From: Pseudomonas nabeulensis
Lineage (GTDB): Bacteria > Pseudomonadota > Gammaproteobacteria > Pseudomonadales > Pseudomonadaceae
Assembly (NCBI RefSeq): GCF_004682045.1
Contig: NZ_QUZT01000014.1
Coordinates: 47,691 to 111,690 of the forward strand
Direction: 5' to 3'
DNA length: 64,000 nucleotides
This document shows, one piece after another, positions 43,022 to 52,600 of the stretch. The notes under the pieces are model-generated. The model was not told the origin of the DNA and ran no database searches. It saw only the letters and a list, made by a program, of their open reading frames with translations. Position numbers and translations under genes: made by a program. The first letter of the stretch is position 1; every line of letters begins with the position of its first letter.

Positions 43022-46000
43022 ATGACTCCTGCGTCGTCCATCGATGAAAAGAGCTTTCGTAACCTGTTGAGCCGCAATGTCGCGCTGCCACTGGGTGTGG
43101 GCGTGCTCAGCGCGGTGTTTTTCGGCTGCCTGATCACCTATTTGTTGTCAGTGATCCAGTGGGTGGAACATACCGACCGGGTTATCAATAACCTCAATGA
43201 ATCGTCCAAGCTGACGGTGGACCTGGAAACCGGCATGCGTGGTTTCCTGATCACCGGCGACGAGCATTTTCTCGACCCGTACGAAGTGGCCAAGCCACGC
43301 ATCATTGCCGACTTGCGCAATTTGCAGGGGCTGGTGGCGGATAACCCACAACAGGTAGATCGCCTGAAGCGCCTTGAGGCCCTGCAAGAAGAGTGGAACA
43401 AGTACGCTCAGTCCATGATCGATTTGCAGCGCGAGAGCGGTGATTACCGCAGCGCGGTCAAGGCCGGCCGTGGCAAGCGCCTGACTGACGAAATTCGCAA
43501 GGAATACGACGATGCGGTGGCCATGGAGCAACAGTTCCGGATTACCCGCAATGAAGAAGTCACGCGTACCACGGTGATCAGCGTCACGTTGTACCTGGCC
43601 TTCGTGCTGGGGTTGAGTGGTTTCCTGGCCTACATCGGTCGCAAGAATTTAATTTCACTGTCAGACAGTTACAACGCGAACCTCGCGTCACAACAAAGGA
43701 TCGCGGGTCGCCTGGAGCAGCAAGCCTGGCTGCGTACCGGCCAGACCGAACTGGCTGAACAGGTACTGGGCCAGCTCACCTTGAACATGTTGGGGCGCAA
43801 TATCCTGCAATTCTTCGCCCAGTACATGGGCTCGGCCGTCGCCGCGCTGTATGTGCGTGAAGAACATGGCGGCCTCAAGCGGGTGGCCACCTATGGCTTC
43901 TCCCGCGAGCAGGAACAACAGGAACAATCGATCTACAGCGACGAGGGCATCGTTGGCCAGGCTGTGCACATGAATCGCCTGATTCGCCTGGACGGTGTAC
44001 CGGTGGACTACTTCAAAGTCAGCTCCGGCCTGGGCGAAGGCGTTCCGCACAGTGTGTTGGTGATGCCCACCAGTGATGACGGGCGCATCAACGGTGTGAT
44101 CGAGCTAGGGTTCCTACGCACATTGGACGAACGCGATGAGGCGCTGATGGAACTGATTGCCGGCAATATCGGCACGTCCATTGAAGCTGCTCGCTATCGC
44201 CAGCGCCTGCAGGAAGTGCTGGCCGAAACCCAGCAGCTCAACGAAGAGCTGCAAGTGCAGCAGGAAGAACTGAAGACCGCCAACGAGGAACTGGAAGAAC
44301 AGTCGCGCATCCTCAAGGAGTCCCAGGCGCACTTGGAGACCCAGCAGGCCGAGCTTGAGCAGACCAATGAGCAGTTGGCCGAGCAGACCGAGACCCTGGC
44401 CGAGCAACGCGACGCCATGGACCGTAAGAACATCGAACTCAACCAGGCTCAACTGGAGCTGGAAGACCGCGCCGAAGAGCTGCAACGCTCCAGCAAATAC
44501 AAGTCCGAGTTCCTCGCCAACATGTCCCATGAGCTGCGCACACCGCTGAACAGCTCGTTGATCCTGGCCAAGTTGCTGGCGGAAAATCCCCAGGAAAACC
44601 TGAGCGGCGAACAGGTCAAGTTTGCCGAGTCGATCTATTCCGCCGGCAACGACCTGCTCAACCTGATCAACGACATCCTGGATATTTCCAAGGTGGAGGC
44701 CGGCAAACTGGAAATGCGTCCCGAGAACTCCAGCGTGGCGCGCCTGGTCGACGGTTTACGCGGGATGTTCGAACCACTGGCAGCCGACCGTAAACTCGGC
44801 TTCCACGTAGACGTCCAGGAGGGCGCGCCGGGCATGCTGTTTACCGACCGCCAACGCCTGGAGCAGATACTCAAGAACCTGCTGTCGAACGCGGTCAAGT
44901 TCACCGAGCAGGGGCAAGTCAGCCTGTCGGTCTCCCGTGCGCCGGGGGAGGGCATTGCCTTCGCTGTGCGCGATTCGGGGATTGGCATCGCGCCTGATCA
45001 GCAAGAAAGCATCTTCGAAGCCTTCCGCCAGGCCGACGGCACCACCAACCGTCGTTACGGCGGCACCGGCCTGGGCCTGTCGATATCCCGCGACCTGGCG
45101 ACATTGCTGGGCGGTTACATCAGCGTCAGCAGCGAGCCGGGCAAAGGCAGCATTTTTACCCTGGTAATACCGGAACACTATGTTGAGCGCGACGAAGACG
45201 CAGCAGCAGTCGAACTCGCGCGCCAAGTAGTCGTGGCGCCGGCCCCGGTGCCGGTGGTGCCGGTGGTGCCGGCGCTCCCCGCGGCAGATATCGAGCTGAT
45301 TCCGCGCTTTGCCGATGACCGCGACAAAGCACCGTTCACCACGCGCTGCATCCTGGTGGTGGAGGACGAGCCGAACTTCGCACGTATCCTCTTCGACCTG
45401 GCCCATGAGCTGGGCTACAACTGCCTGGTGGCCCATGGTGCGGATGAGGGCTACAGCCTGGCCGAAGAGTTCGTACCCGACGCGATCCTGCTGGACATGC
45501 GCCTGCCGGACCATTCCGGTTTGACCGTGTTGCAACGCCTCAAGGAACACGCCAGCACCCGGCATATCCCCGTGCATGTGATTTCCGTGGAAGACCGTGT
45601 CGAAGCCGCCATGCACATGGGCGCCATCGGTTATGCCGTGAAGCCGACCACCCGCGAAGAACTCAAGGACGTTTTCGCACGCCTGGAAGCCAAGCTGACC
45701 CAGAAGGTCAAGCGCGTGCTGCTGGTGGAAGACGATGACCTGCAACGCGACAGCATTGCCCGCCTGATTGGCGACGATGATATCGAAATCACTGCGGTCG
45801 GCTTCGCCCAGGAAGCCCTGGACTTGCTGCGCAATAACATCTACGACTGCATGATCATCGACTTGAAGCTGCCGGACATGCTTGGCAACGAGTTGCTCAA
45901 GCGTATGGCCACCGAGGATATCTGCTCGTTCCCACCGGTGATCGTCTACACCGGGCGCAACCTGACCCGCGATGAAGAGGCCGAGCTGCGCAAGTATTCA

Positions 46001-46525
46001 CGCTCGATCATCATCAAGGGCGCACGCTCGCCGGAGCGCCTGCTGGATGAGGTGACACTTTTTCTGCACAAAGTCGAATCCCAGCTGTCCCATGAGCGCC
46101 AGAAGATGCTCAAGACCGCCCGCAGCCGCGACAAGGTCTTCGAGGGGCGCAAGATCCTGCTGGTGGACGACGATGTGCGCAACATCTTTGCCCTGACCAG
46201 CGCCCTGGAGCACAAAGGCGCGGTGGTGGTGATCGGGCGCAACGGCCGTGAAGCCATCGACAAGCTCAATGAAGTCGAGGACATCGACCTGGTGCTGATG
46301 GACGTGATGATGCCGGAGATGGATGGTTACGAGGCCACCGCCTTGATCCGCCAGGACCCGCGCTGGAAGAAACTGCCGATCATTGCAGTCACTGCCAAGG
46401 CCATGAAGGACGACCAGGAGCGCTGCCTGGCAGCAGGTTCCAACGATTACCTGGCCAAGCCGATTGACCTGGACCGGCTGTTCTCGCTGATTCGCGTATG
46501 GCTACCGAAGATGGAACGTATTTAA
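43022..46525 (+). CDS. Hybrid sensor histidine kinase (CHASE3-GAF-HisKA-HATPase-REC x3)
   Basis: The ATG at 43022 has AAGG 7 bases upstream and gives 1167 residues; starts at 43016 and 42959 are possible. Two membrane helices (about 22-45 and 185-205) enclose a CHASE3 sensor domain (GMRGFLITGDEHFLDPY). A GAF domain (about 240-390) and a long coiled coil (395-500) follow. The kinase has FLANMSHELRTPLNS with phospho-His503 and ATP-binding NLLSNAVKFTE, DSGIGI and GGTGLGLSI. Three receivers carry Asp in LLDMRLPDHSG, IIDLKLPDMLG and LMDVMMPEMDG. It heads the cluster with CheR, CheB, a receiver-kinase and a receiver. Confidence 0.93.
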   Translation: MTPASSIDEKSFRNLLSRNVALPLGVGVLSAVFFGCLITYLLSVIQWVEHTDRVINNLNESSKLTVDLETGMRGFLITGDEHFLDPYEVAKPRIIADLRNLQGLVADNPQQVDRLKRLEALQEEWNKYAQSMIDLQRESGDYRSAVKAGRGKRLTDEIRKEYDDAVAMEQQFRITRNEEVTRTTVISVTLYLAFVLGLSGFLAYIGRKNLISLSDSYNANLASQQRIAGRLEQQAWLRTGQTELAEQVLGQLTLNMLGRNILQFFAQYMGSAVAALYVREEHGGLKRVATYGFSREQEQQEQSIYSDEGIVGQAVHMNRLIRLDGVPVDYFKVSSGLGEGVPHSVLVMPTSDDGRINGVIELGFLRTLDERDEALMELIAGNIGTSIEAARYRQRLQEVLAETQQLNEELQVQQEELKTANEELEEQSRILKESQAHLETQQAELEQTNEQLAEQTETLAEQRDAMDRKNIELNQAQLELEDRAEELQRSSKYKSEFLANMSHELRTPLNSSLILAKLLAENPQENLSGEQVKFAESIYSAGNDLLNLINDILDISKVEAGKLEMRPENSSVARLVDGLRGMFEPLAADRKLGFHVDVQEGAPGMLFTDRQRLEQILKNLLSNAVKFTEQGQVSLSVSRAPGEGIAFAVRDSGIGIAPDQQESIFEAFRQADGTTNRRYGGTGLGLSISRDLATLLGGYISVSSEPGKGSIFTLVIPEHYVERDEDAAAVELARQVVVAPAPVPVVPVVPALPAADIELIPRFADDRDKAPFTTRCILVVEDEPNFARILFDLAHELGYNCLVAHGADEGYSLAEEFVPDAILLDMRLPDHSGLTVLQRLKEHASTRHIPVHVISVEDRVEAAMHMGAIGYAVKPTTREELKDVFARLEAKLTQKVKRVLLVEDDDLQRDSIARLIGDDDIEITAVGFAQEALDLLRNNIYDCMIIDLKLPDMLGNELLKRMATEDICSFPPVIVYTGRNLTRDEEAELRKYSRSIIIKGARSPERLLDEVTLFLHKVESQLSHERQKMLKTARSRDKVFEGRKILLVDDDVRNIFALTSALEHKGAVVVIGRNGREAIDKLNEVEDIDLVLMDVMMPEMDGYEATALIRQDPRWKKLPIIAVTAKAMKDDQERCLAAGSNDYLAKPIDLDRLFSLIRVWLPKMERI

Positions 46526-47356
46526 GTGGAGCAGTGTTTTTTGGACAAAAGCAGCGATATTGAGCTGCGCCTGCTGATCGAGGCGATTTACCTCAAGTAC
46601 AGCTATGACTTCCGGGATTACTCCGGGGCGTCGGTCAAGCGCCGCGTGGCCCACGCGCTGCGTCAGTTCGACTGCGCAACCATCTCCGCACTGCAGGAGA
46701 AGGTGCTGCACGATCCGACGGCGTTCATGCAGTTGCTGCAATTTCTCACCATTCCGGTGAGCGAGATGTTCCGCGATCCATCGCACTTCCTGGCCATCCG
46801 CCAGGAAGTGGTGCCGCTGCTCAAGACTTACCCGTCGATCAAAATCTGGATTGCCGGGTGCAGCACGGGGGAGGAGGTCTACTCCATGGCCATCCTGCTG
46901 CGCGAAGAGGGTTTGCTCGATCGCACGATCATCTACGCCACGGACATCAACCCGGCCTCCCTGGAAAAAGCCAAGCAAGGGATCTTCTCCCTGGAAAACG
47001 TGCGCGCATATACCGCCAACTATCAGCAGGCCGGCGGCCAGCGCTCATTTGCCGACTACTACACGGCGGCATACGATTACGCGATCTTCGATAAGACACT
47101 GCGGGAGAATGTGACCTTTGCCGACCACAGTTTGGCGACCGACAGCGTATTCTCAGAAACTCAATTAATTTCGTGCCGTAACGTACTGATTTACTTCAAT
47201 AAAAAATTGCAGGACCGAGCATTTGGATTGTTCCACGAGTCGCTGTGCCATCGCGGCTTCCTGGTGCTGGGCAGCAAGGAAACCCTGGATTTCTCTGCCT
47301 ACAGCAAACAGTTCGAACCCTTGGTCAAGCAGGAACGGATCTACCGAAAATCATGA
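46526..47356 (+). CDS. CheR-type protein glutamate methyltransferase
   Basis: The 276-residue SAM-dependent methyltransferase has an N-terminal helical domain (DIELRLLIEAIYLKYSYDFRDYSGASVKRRV) and a catalytic domain with the SAM motif IWIAGCSTGEEVYSMAI, ATDINPASLEKAK and LISCRNVLIYFNKKLQ. The GTG at 46526 follows the kinase stop directly. A TTG at 46541 preceded by GGAG is an equally good start and trims five residues. No methyl-accepting receptor lies near, so the methylated target is probably a sensor of this cluster rather than a chemoreceptor. Confidence 0.9.
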   Translation: MEQCFLDKSSDIELRLLIEAIYLKYSYDFRDYSGASVKRRVAHALRQFDCATISALQEKVLHDPTAFMQLLQFLTIPVSEMFRDPSHFLAIRQEVVPLLKTYPSIKIWIAGCSTGEEVYSMAILLREEGLLDRTIIYATDINPASLEKAKQGIFSLENVRAYTANYQQAGGQRSFADYYTAAYDYAIFDKTLRENVTFADHSLATDSVFSETQLISCRNVLIYFNKKLQDRAFGLFHESLCHRGFLVLGSKETLDFSAYSKQFEPLVKQERIYRKS

Positions 47357-47952
47357 GCGCCGCCGCCACCAGCCCGGTCAACGGGATTGAAGCCATCGTC
47401 GTCGGCGCCTCTGCCGGCGGTGTGGAGGCGTTGTTGACGATTTTTGGCGAGCTGCCTGCGGACTTCGGCCTGCCGATCATCGCCGTGTTGCACCTGCCGG
47501 ACGAGCGCCGTAGCCAGTTGGCGGAAGTCTTTGCGCGGCGCCTGCACATCCCGGTACGCGAGGCCCGCGACAAGGAAGTGATCGAGGCCGGTACGCTGTA
47601 TTTCGCCGGGCCCGGTTATCACCTGTCGGTGGAGCACGATCGCAGCCTGTCATTGAGCCAGGAAGACCGGGTGCACCACTCACGTCCCGCCATTGACTAC
47701 CTGTTTGCCTCGGCCGCCGACGCGTATGGCGCCAGCCTGCTGGCGATCCTGCTGACCGGGGCCAACCAGGACGGTGCCCACGGGCTGGCCCACGTCAAGC
47801 AATCCGGCGGCACCACCGTCGTACAGGACCCCAAGGAGGCGCGCATTGCCGTGATGCCCCTTGCGGCCCTGGCCCTACAGACACCTGACCACATTCTGCC
47901 TTTGAGCCGTATCGGCTCATTGCTGGCTTCGCTGGAATATTCCCCATGTTAA
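47353..47952 (+). CDS. CheB-type methylesterase without receiver domain
   Basis: The 199-residue protein consists only of the CheB catalytic domain. The catalytic Ser is in VVGASAGGVEALL, the His in VLHLPDER and the Asp in LTGANQDGAHGLA. Its ATG overlaps the CheR stop. Full-length chemotaxis CheB has an N-terminal receiver that controls activity; this one lacks it, so any control must come from another protein such as the adjacent receiver-kinase. It probably also acts as deamidase or esterase on a target in the same pathway. Confidence 0.92.
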   Translation: MSAAATSPVNGIEAIVVGASAGGVEALLTIFGELPADFGLPIIAVLHLPDERRSQLAEVFARRLHIPVREARDKEVIEAGTLYFAGPGYHLSVEHDRSLSLSQEDRVHHSRPAIDYLFASAADAYGASLLAILLTGANQDGAHGLAHVKQSGGTTVVQDPKEARIAVMPLAALALQTPDHILPLSRIGSLLASLEYSPC

Positions 47953-49139
47953 GTACTGTCCAGGCCAAACTGCTGATCGTCGATGATCTGCCGGAAAACC
48001 TGCTGGCCCTCGAAGCGTTGATCAAGCGCGAGGATCGGCAGGTATTCAAGGCATTGAGCGCCGACGAGGCCTTGTCCCTGTTGCTGGAGCACGAGTTCGC
48101 CATGGCGATTCTCGATGTGCAGATGCCCGGCATGAACGGCTTCGAGCTGGCTGAGTTGATGCGCGGCACCGAAAAGACCAAGAACATCCCGATTGTGTTT
48201 GTCAGCGCCGCCGGCCGCGAACTCAATTACGCCTTCAAAGGCTATGAAAGCGGCGCCGTGGACTTCCTGCATAAGCCGCTGGATATTCACGCGGTTAAGA
48301 GCAAGGTCAATGTGTTCGTCGACCTGTACCGCCAGAGCAAGGCGGTCAAGCAACAAGTGGAAGCCCTGGAGCGCAGCCGTCGTGAACAAGAGTTGTTGCT
48401 CGCACGCCTGCAGGCTACCCAGTCCGAGCTGGAACAAGCCGTGCGCATGCGTGATGACTTTATGTCCATCGTCGCCCACGAAGTACGTACGCCGCTTAAC
48501 GGCCTGATCCTGGAAACCCAACTGCGCAAGATGCACCTGGCCCGGGATAACGCCGCCGCGTTCACCCTGGACAAGATGCACGCCATGGTGGACCGCGATG
48601 AGCGGCAGATCCAAAGCTTGATCCGCCTGATTGAAGACATGCTCGACGTATCACGTATCCGTACCGGCAAGTTGTCGATTCGCCCGGCGCGCTTTGACCT
48701 CGCCCAACTGGTGCGCAACCTGGTAGAGAACTTCGCCCCGCAAGTGGCGGCGGCGGATTCGTCCATGCACTTGGTGGCCGAGGGGTTGGTCGAGGGCAAC
48801 TGGGATGAGTTCCGCATTGAGCAAGTGGTCACCAATCTGCTGACCAACGCGTTGCGTTACGGGGCCAAGAGTCCCGTAGATGTGCGGGTGTACAGCGAAC
48901 ACGGCGAGGCGCGGGTTGAAGTGCGCGACCACGGCATCGGCATCAGCGAAGAGAACCAGAAGCGCATTTTCCAGCAGTTCGAGCGCGTCTCGGCCAGCCA
49001 CGTCGCGGCCGGCCTGGGCCTGGGGTTGTTTATTTCCGAGCAGATCGTGGCGGCCCATGGCGGCACCATCGAAGTCGAGAGCCAGATAGGCGAGGGCGCG
49101 CTGTTCCGGGTGTGCCTGCCCCTTGAAGCTGCGGTATGA
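47946..49139 (+). CDS. Receiver-histidine kinase hybrid
   Basis: The 397-residue cytoplasmic protein has an N-terminal receiver (VDDLPENLLAL, Asp in AILDVQMPGMNG, Lys in LHKPLD), a short coiled coil and a HisKA domain with IVAHEVRTPLNG. The ATPase domain includes NLLTNALRYG, DHGIGISEENQ and GLGLGLFISEQI. It lacks transmembrane segments, so its input is phosphotransfer to the receiver. Its ATG overlaps the CheB stop, showing translational coupling. It is likely a relay component between the large hybrid kinase and the last receiver gene. Confidence 0.93.
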   Translation: MLSTVQAKLLIVDDLPENLLALEALIKREDRQVFKALSADEALSLLLEHEFAMAILDVQMPGMNGFELAELMRGTEKTKNIPIVFVSAAGRELNYAFKGYESGAVDFLHKPLDIHAVKSKVNVFVDLYRQSKAVKQQVEALERSRREQELLLARLQATQSELEQAVRMRDDFMSIVAHEVRTPLNGLILETQLRKMHLARDNAAAFTLDKMHAMVDRDERQIQSLIRLIEDMLDVSRIRTGKLSIRPARFDLAQLVRNLVENFAPQVAAADSSMHLVAEGLVEGNWDEFRIEQVVTNLLTNALRYGAKSPVDVRVYSEHGEARVEVRDHGIGISEENQKRIFQQFERVSASHVAAGLGLGLFISEQIVAAHGGTIEVESQIGEGALFRVCLPLEAAV

Positions 49140-49217
49140 AATCAATCGTCAGCTCGACGCAACCTCTGCGTGACCCCATGGTCGTAATTGCAGCTATTGA
49201 CCGGACAAAGGCTTCCC

Positions 49218-49595
49218 ATGAGTGAAGATGCACAAGATGTCGTTCTGATCGTCGAGGACGACGAATCCATTATGTTTGTGCTGGGTGAGTACCTGGCAGG
49301 CCTGGGCTATCGGGTATTGAAGGCGATCGATGGGGAGCAGGCCTTCGAAATCCTGGCGACCAAGCCGCACCTGGACCTGATGGTGACTGACTATCGCTTG
49401 CCTGGTGGCATTTCCGGCGTGCAGATCGCCGAGCCTGCGGTGAAATTGCGCCCGGAATTGAAGGTCATCTTTATCAGCGGTTACCCGCAGGAAATTCTCG
49501 ACTGCAACAGCCCGATCACCCGTAACGCGCCCATCCTGGCGAAGCCGTTTGACCTGGATACGCTGCAAGAGCATATCCAACGCCTGCTGGCCTGA
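49218..49595 (+). CDS. Single-domain response regulator
   Basis: The 125-residue receiver opens VVLIVEDDESIMFVLGEYL, with Asp in LMVTDYRLPGGISG, Ser in FISGYPQE and Lys in ILAKPFDLD. The ATG at 49218 lies 78 bases after the receiver-kinase stop, so it is probably the last gene of the transcript. There is no output domain, so it acts through protein contacts. A hairpin follows the stop. The next gene, the large toxin, is on the other strand. Confidence 0.9.
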   Translation: MSEDAQDVVLIVEDDESIMFVLGEYLAGLGYRVLKAIDGEQAFEILATKPHLDLMVTDYRLPGGISGVQIAEPAVKLRPELKVIFISGYPQEILDCNSPITRNAPILAKPFDLDTLQEHIQRLLA

Positions 49596-49605
49596 ACGCG
49601 GACAT

Positions 49606-49634
49606 TGCCAGGGCCGCAAAAGTAAGCCCTGGCA
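49606..49634 (+). terminator. Hairpin at the end of the kinase cluster
   Basis: TGCCAGGGC and GCCCTGGCA form a perfect 9-bp stem with an 11-base loop, 10 bases after the receiver stop. There is no T run. It also lies 15 bases from the toxin stop on the other strand. Confidence 0.5.
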
Positions 49635-49648
49635 GAACGAGCGCCCAC

Positions 49649-52600
49649 TCAGTCTTTTGCAAAATCCAATATGTCCCTGACCTTCTTCTCGTCGAACACG
49701 CCCGCGCCGGCATCATCACGCAGCGTGAATGAGCCATTCGGGGAAACGTCCACACCACCGGAACTGGCGTAGGTCACGGATACGTCTTTCCTTTGCAGCA
49801 GCTCCAGAAGAGGTTTTTTGCCGAGACTGTCTTGTTGACCAATGGCTGTCGCGACACCTACTACGCTGCGTGTCTCGGTGCCTCCGACAAAAATGATCTT
49901 GCCGCCGTTAGCCAAATTCTCTTCCATCTCTCTCACCCAGGCGAACCCGTTGCGCCCATTATTGACCGGTTGTTCCAGATTGCTTCCGGTCAAGTGAACG
50001 AGCGTGCGTTTCTGATAGACCCCATCCTTCAAGTCTGACAATACGATCACCGCAGAACAGTCGCTCAGGCTGTTAGTGCTTAGATGAGACGTTTTGTCTG
50101 TAAGTGTCTGGGACTGCCCCATCAAGACCTCTACTTTCGCGGGTTTGATCACCGAGACCTGCTTCGAACGCGGTAAGGACGGGGGAGTGATCCGCGCGGG
50201 CTCGATCACCAAAGGCACCTCCGTGAGGTTTTTGACCGTTTTGTCCGACACCTCCGTGGTTTTCTTCCATGCGTTGTCATACTCGCTGACTTCGAACTCC
50301 AACTTATTGGGGTCTTTGCTGTGGGTCACGTACTGGACCGACAGTTTTTTGTCGGTAAAGACCTTCTCCAAGCCACGTTTCAGCGCTCCCGGGCTGGAGA
50401 ATGTAGCGAGGCCGAAATTAGGGTCATAAAAAAAGAATTTTTTGTTCAGGCCTTCACCCACGGTTCCCGCCACCATTGCGTGTTCGGGCGTGCTGATCAT
50501 GAGGGTCTTTGGGCCGCTGGCATTGGTCAGCTCATCCATCATGGCTTTGTAGCTCATTTGCGGGCGAGGCTTGGCCGCGTGGAACAACGTGGGGCTGCCC
50601 AGTTGCTTTTGCACCCCCGCCAATTGAGTGATGAACTCCCGTGAACCCGGTGCGGTCGGGTTTGCGGCGGCCGTGAACATGTTGGCGATAAACGTCTTCT
50701 CTGTGCCTTGTTCCATGGCGCTGGCCATCAATCGTGACATGGCTGCGCATTGCCCCTTGGACAGAGGATTAGTCTGGCTGAGGTAGAACACTTGGGGGAC
50801 AGGTACGAAGTTGCCACCCACCGCACTGATGTGCTCATAGACTTGGCTGACGCCCTTGAAACCATGCTGTACTGCCAGCCTTTCCGTCTGGCGAACCAGG
50901 CTGCCAATTTCTGCTGGCGTGAATTGACCGCTGGTTGCAAGTTTCATCACCTCTTCGGATTTCATCGTTTTGCGATAGCCGTGAACGTTCATCGGATCGC
51001 CTTCACTGTAGCCGCGCTGGAATTCGGCGCTGTCAGTAGCCGTTTTATGTTGCTCCACCAGCTCGGTCCACTGCTTGCGCAGGGCGTTTGACTCAGGCAA
51101 ATGATTGGGCGTGGCCGTTGCCCATTCGCCCAGTCTCGGTTGGCTTGATCGAAGTGACGGCACAAAGTCATCCAGCGCCTTGCCATAGGCTTGCCCGCTG
51201 GCCGCATCGAAGGCATGCCATTTACCCTGGGTCAGCACCGCCGGGCCTTCGACCAGAGTGCCCTGCAGTTTGAAGGTCCCAGAGGCGCTGGCATCAAAAC
51301 GCTTGCTGGCTTTTACCAAGTCATAACTGTCGAGGCTGCCACATAGCCAGCGGTAGGTATTGACCGAGCCTTTGGCGCCGGCCTTGGCCACTGTCGTGAG
51401 CAACTGACCGACGCCGTCCAGAGGGTTGAGCGAGCTGATCGCGGCGCGTCCGACAATCTTCCCCCCAAAGGCCACTTTGTTCGCTATAGACGCGCCTACC
51501 TGGAGTGCCTTGGCGCCTTTGGCTGCTACGTGCAAGCCCATCAGGAAGCCGAAGGCATCCATTGTCATGTCCACGATTCCTTCACCATAGTGATCTTCGC
51601 TGAAGTTTTTGATCGCGGACCTCAGGGGAATCAGGTTCAACATGAACTCAACAGCGGCCTTGTAAAAGGGCGCTTCGGTATCAAATGTGGTCTGTCCTTT
51701 GGCGGCCAGTTTGTACCCGTCGATATTCGCTTCTTTTACCATCGCGTCGGCGATGTAGGCCGTACGTTCACTGTTGAAACTTTTGGGGACACCCGATGCG
51801 TCTTCGCGCTCACCACTGATACCGGTGGAATATGTTCCAGAGGGCACAATCTCTCGGTATTCAATAGATGGCTCTTTTAAGTCGCTCTTATAAAAGTCAT
51901 TCAGGTCATCGCGATGCAGGATCTTGTTCTGCTTAATATCGATCTCATAGATGTTGATTTTGCCTTCGAGCTCGGTTTTCACCAGCAAGCTTTGACCTTC
52001 AGAGACGATGCTGCTTGTTTTGACCCTGCTGTAAGGTGAGTACTGATTGATAACCTGTTTGGCCAGGGTGACTTTGCCAAACTCGAAATTTTTCCGATGC
52101 TCCAGGCTCTGCGTTGAAATCAATTGTTTGACTTGGGTAGCGATGCTCTTGTTGTACGCATCTGTGTAGAGGGGAAAAGCAACCCGGAAGTACTCTTTCA
52201 GGTTTGGCAGATCGACCAGCGTGGCGTGTATTTTATTGAAGTCGACATCGGCTGAAGTCGATATCCACTGGTTTGCGCTGTCGGCTGTGTCCCTTGTAAT
52301 CCCGTCATAAAAACCCGGCGTCCCGCGTGCACCGTCGTGCATGTACAGATCAAGGATCGAGTAAGGCCCGGGGAAATCCAGGTGCTGGCGCTTTAGCTGA
52401 ATGCATTTTTTCTTAAAGAGAGCGGGGTCCATGTCTGGAAAGGCATTCTTCAGTTCTTGCAGTCCCTTTGCCTCGACATTCGGCATTTCCATGGATTGAG
52501 CGGCGGAAGCTGAACGCAACTCTTGGATGGTTTTATCAAATGCGTTGCGGACTTCCAGTATCGCAGCCTCGGTCAGTGGATAGCCCATCCCGTTGACCAC

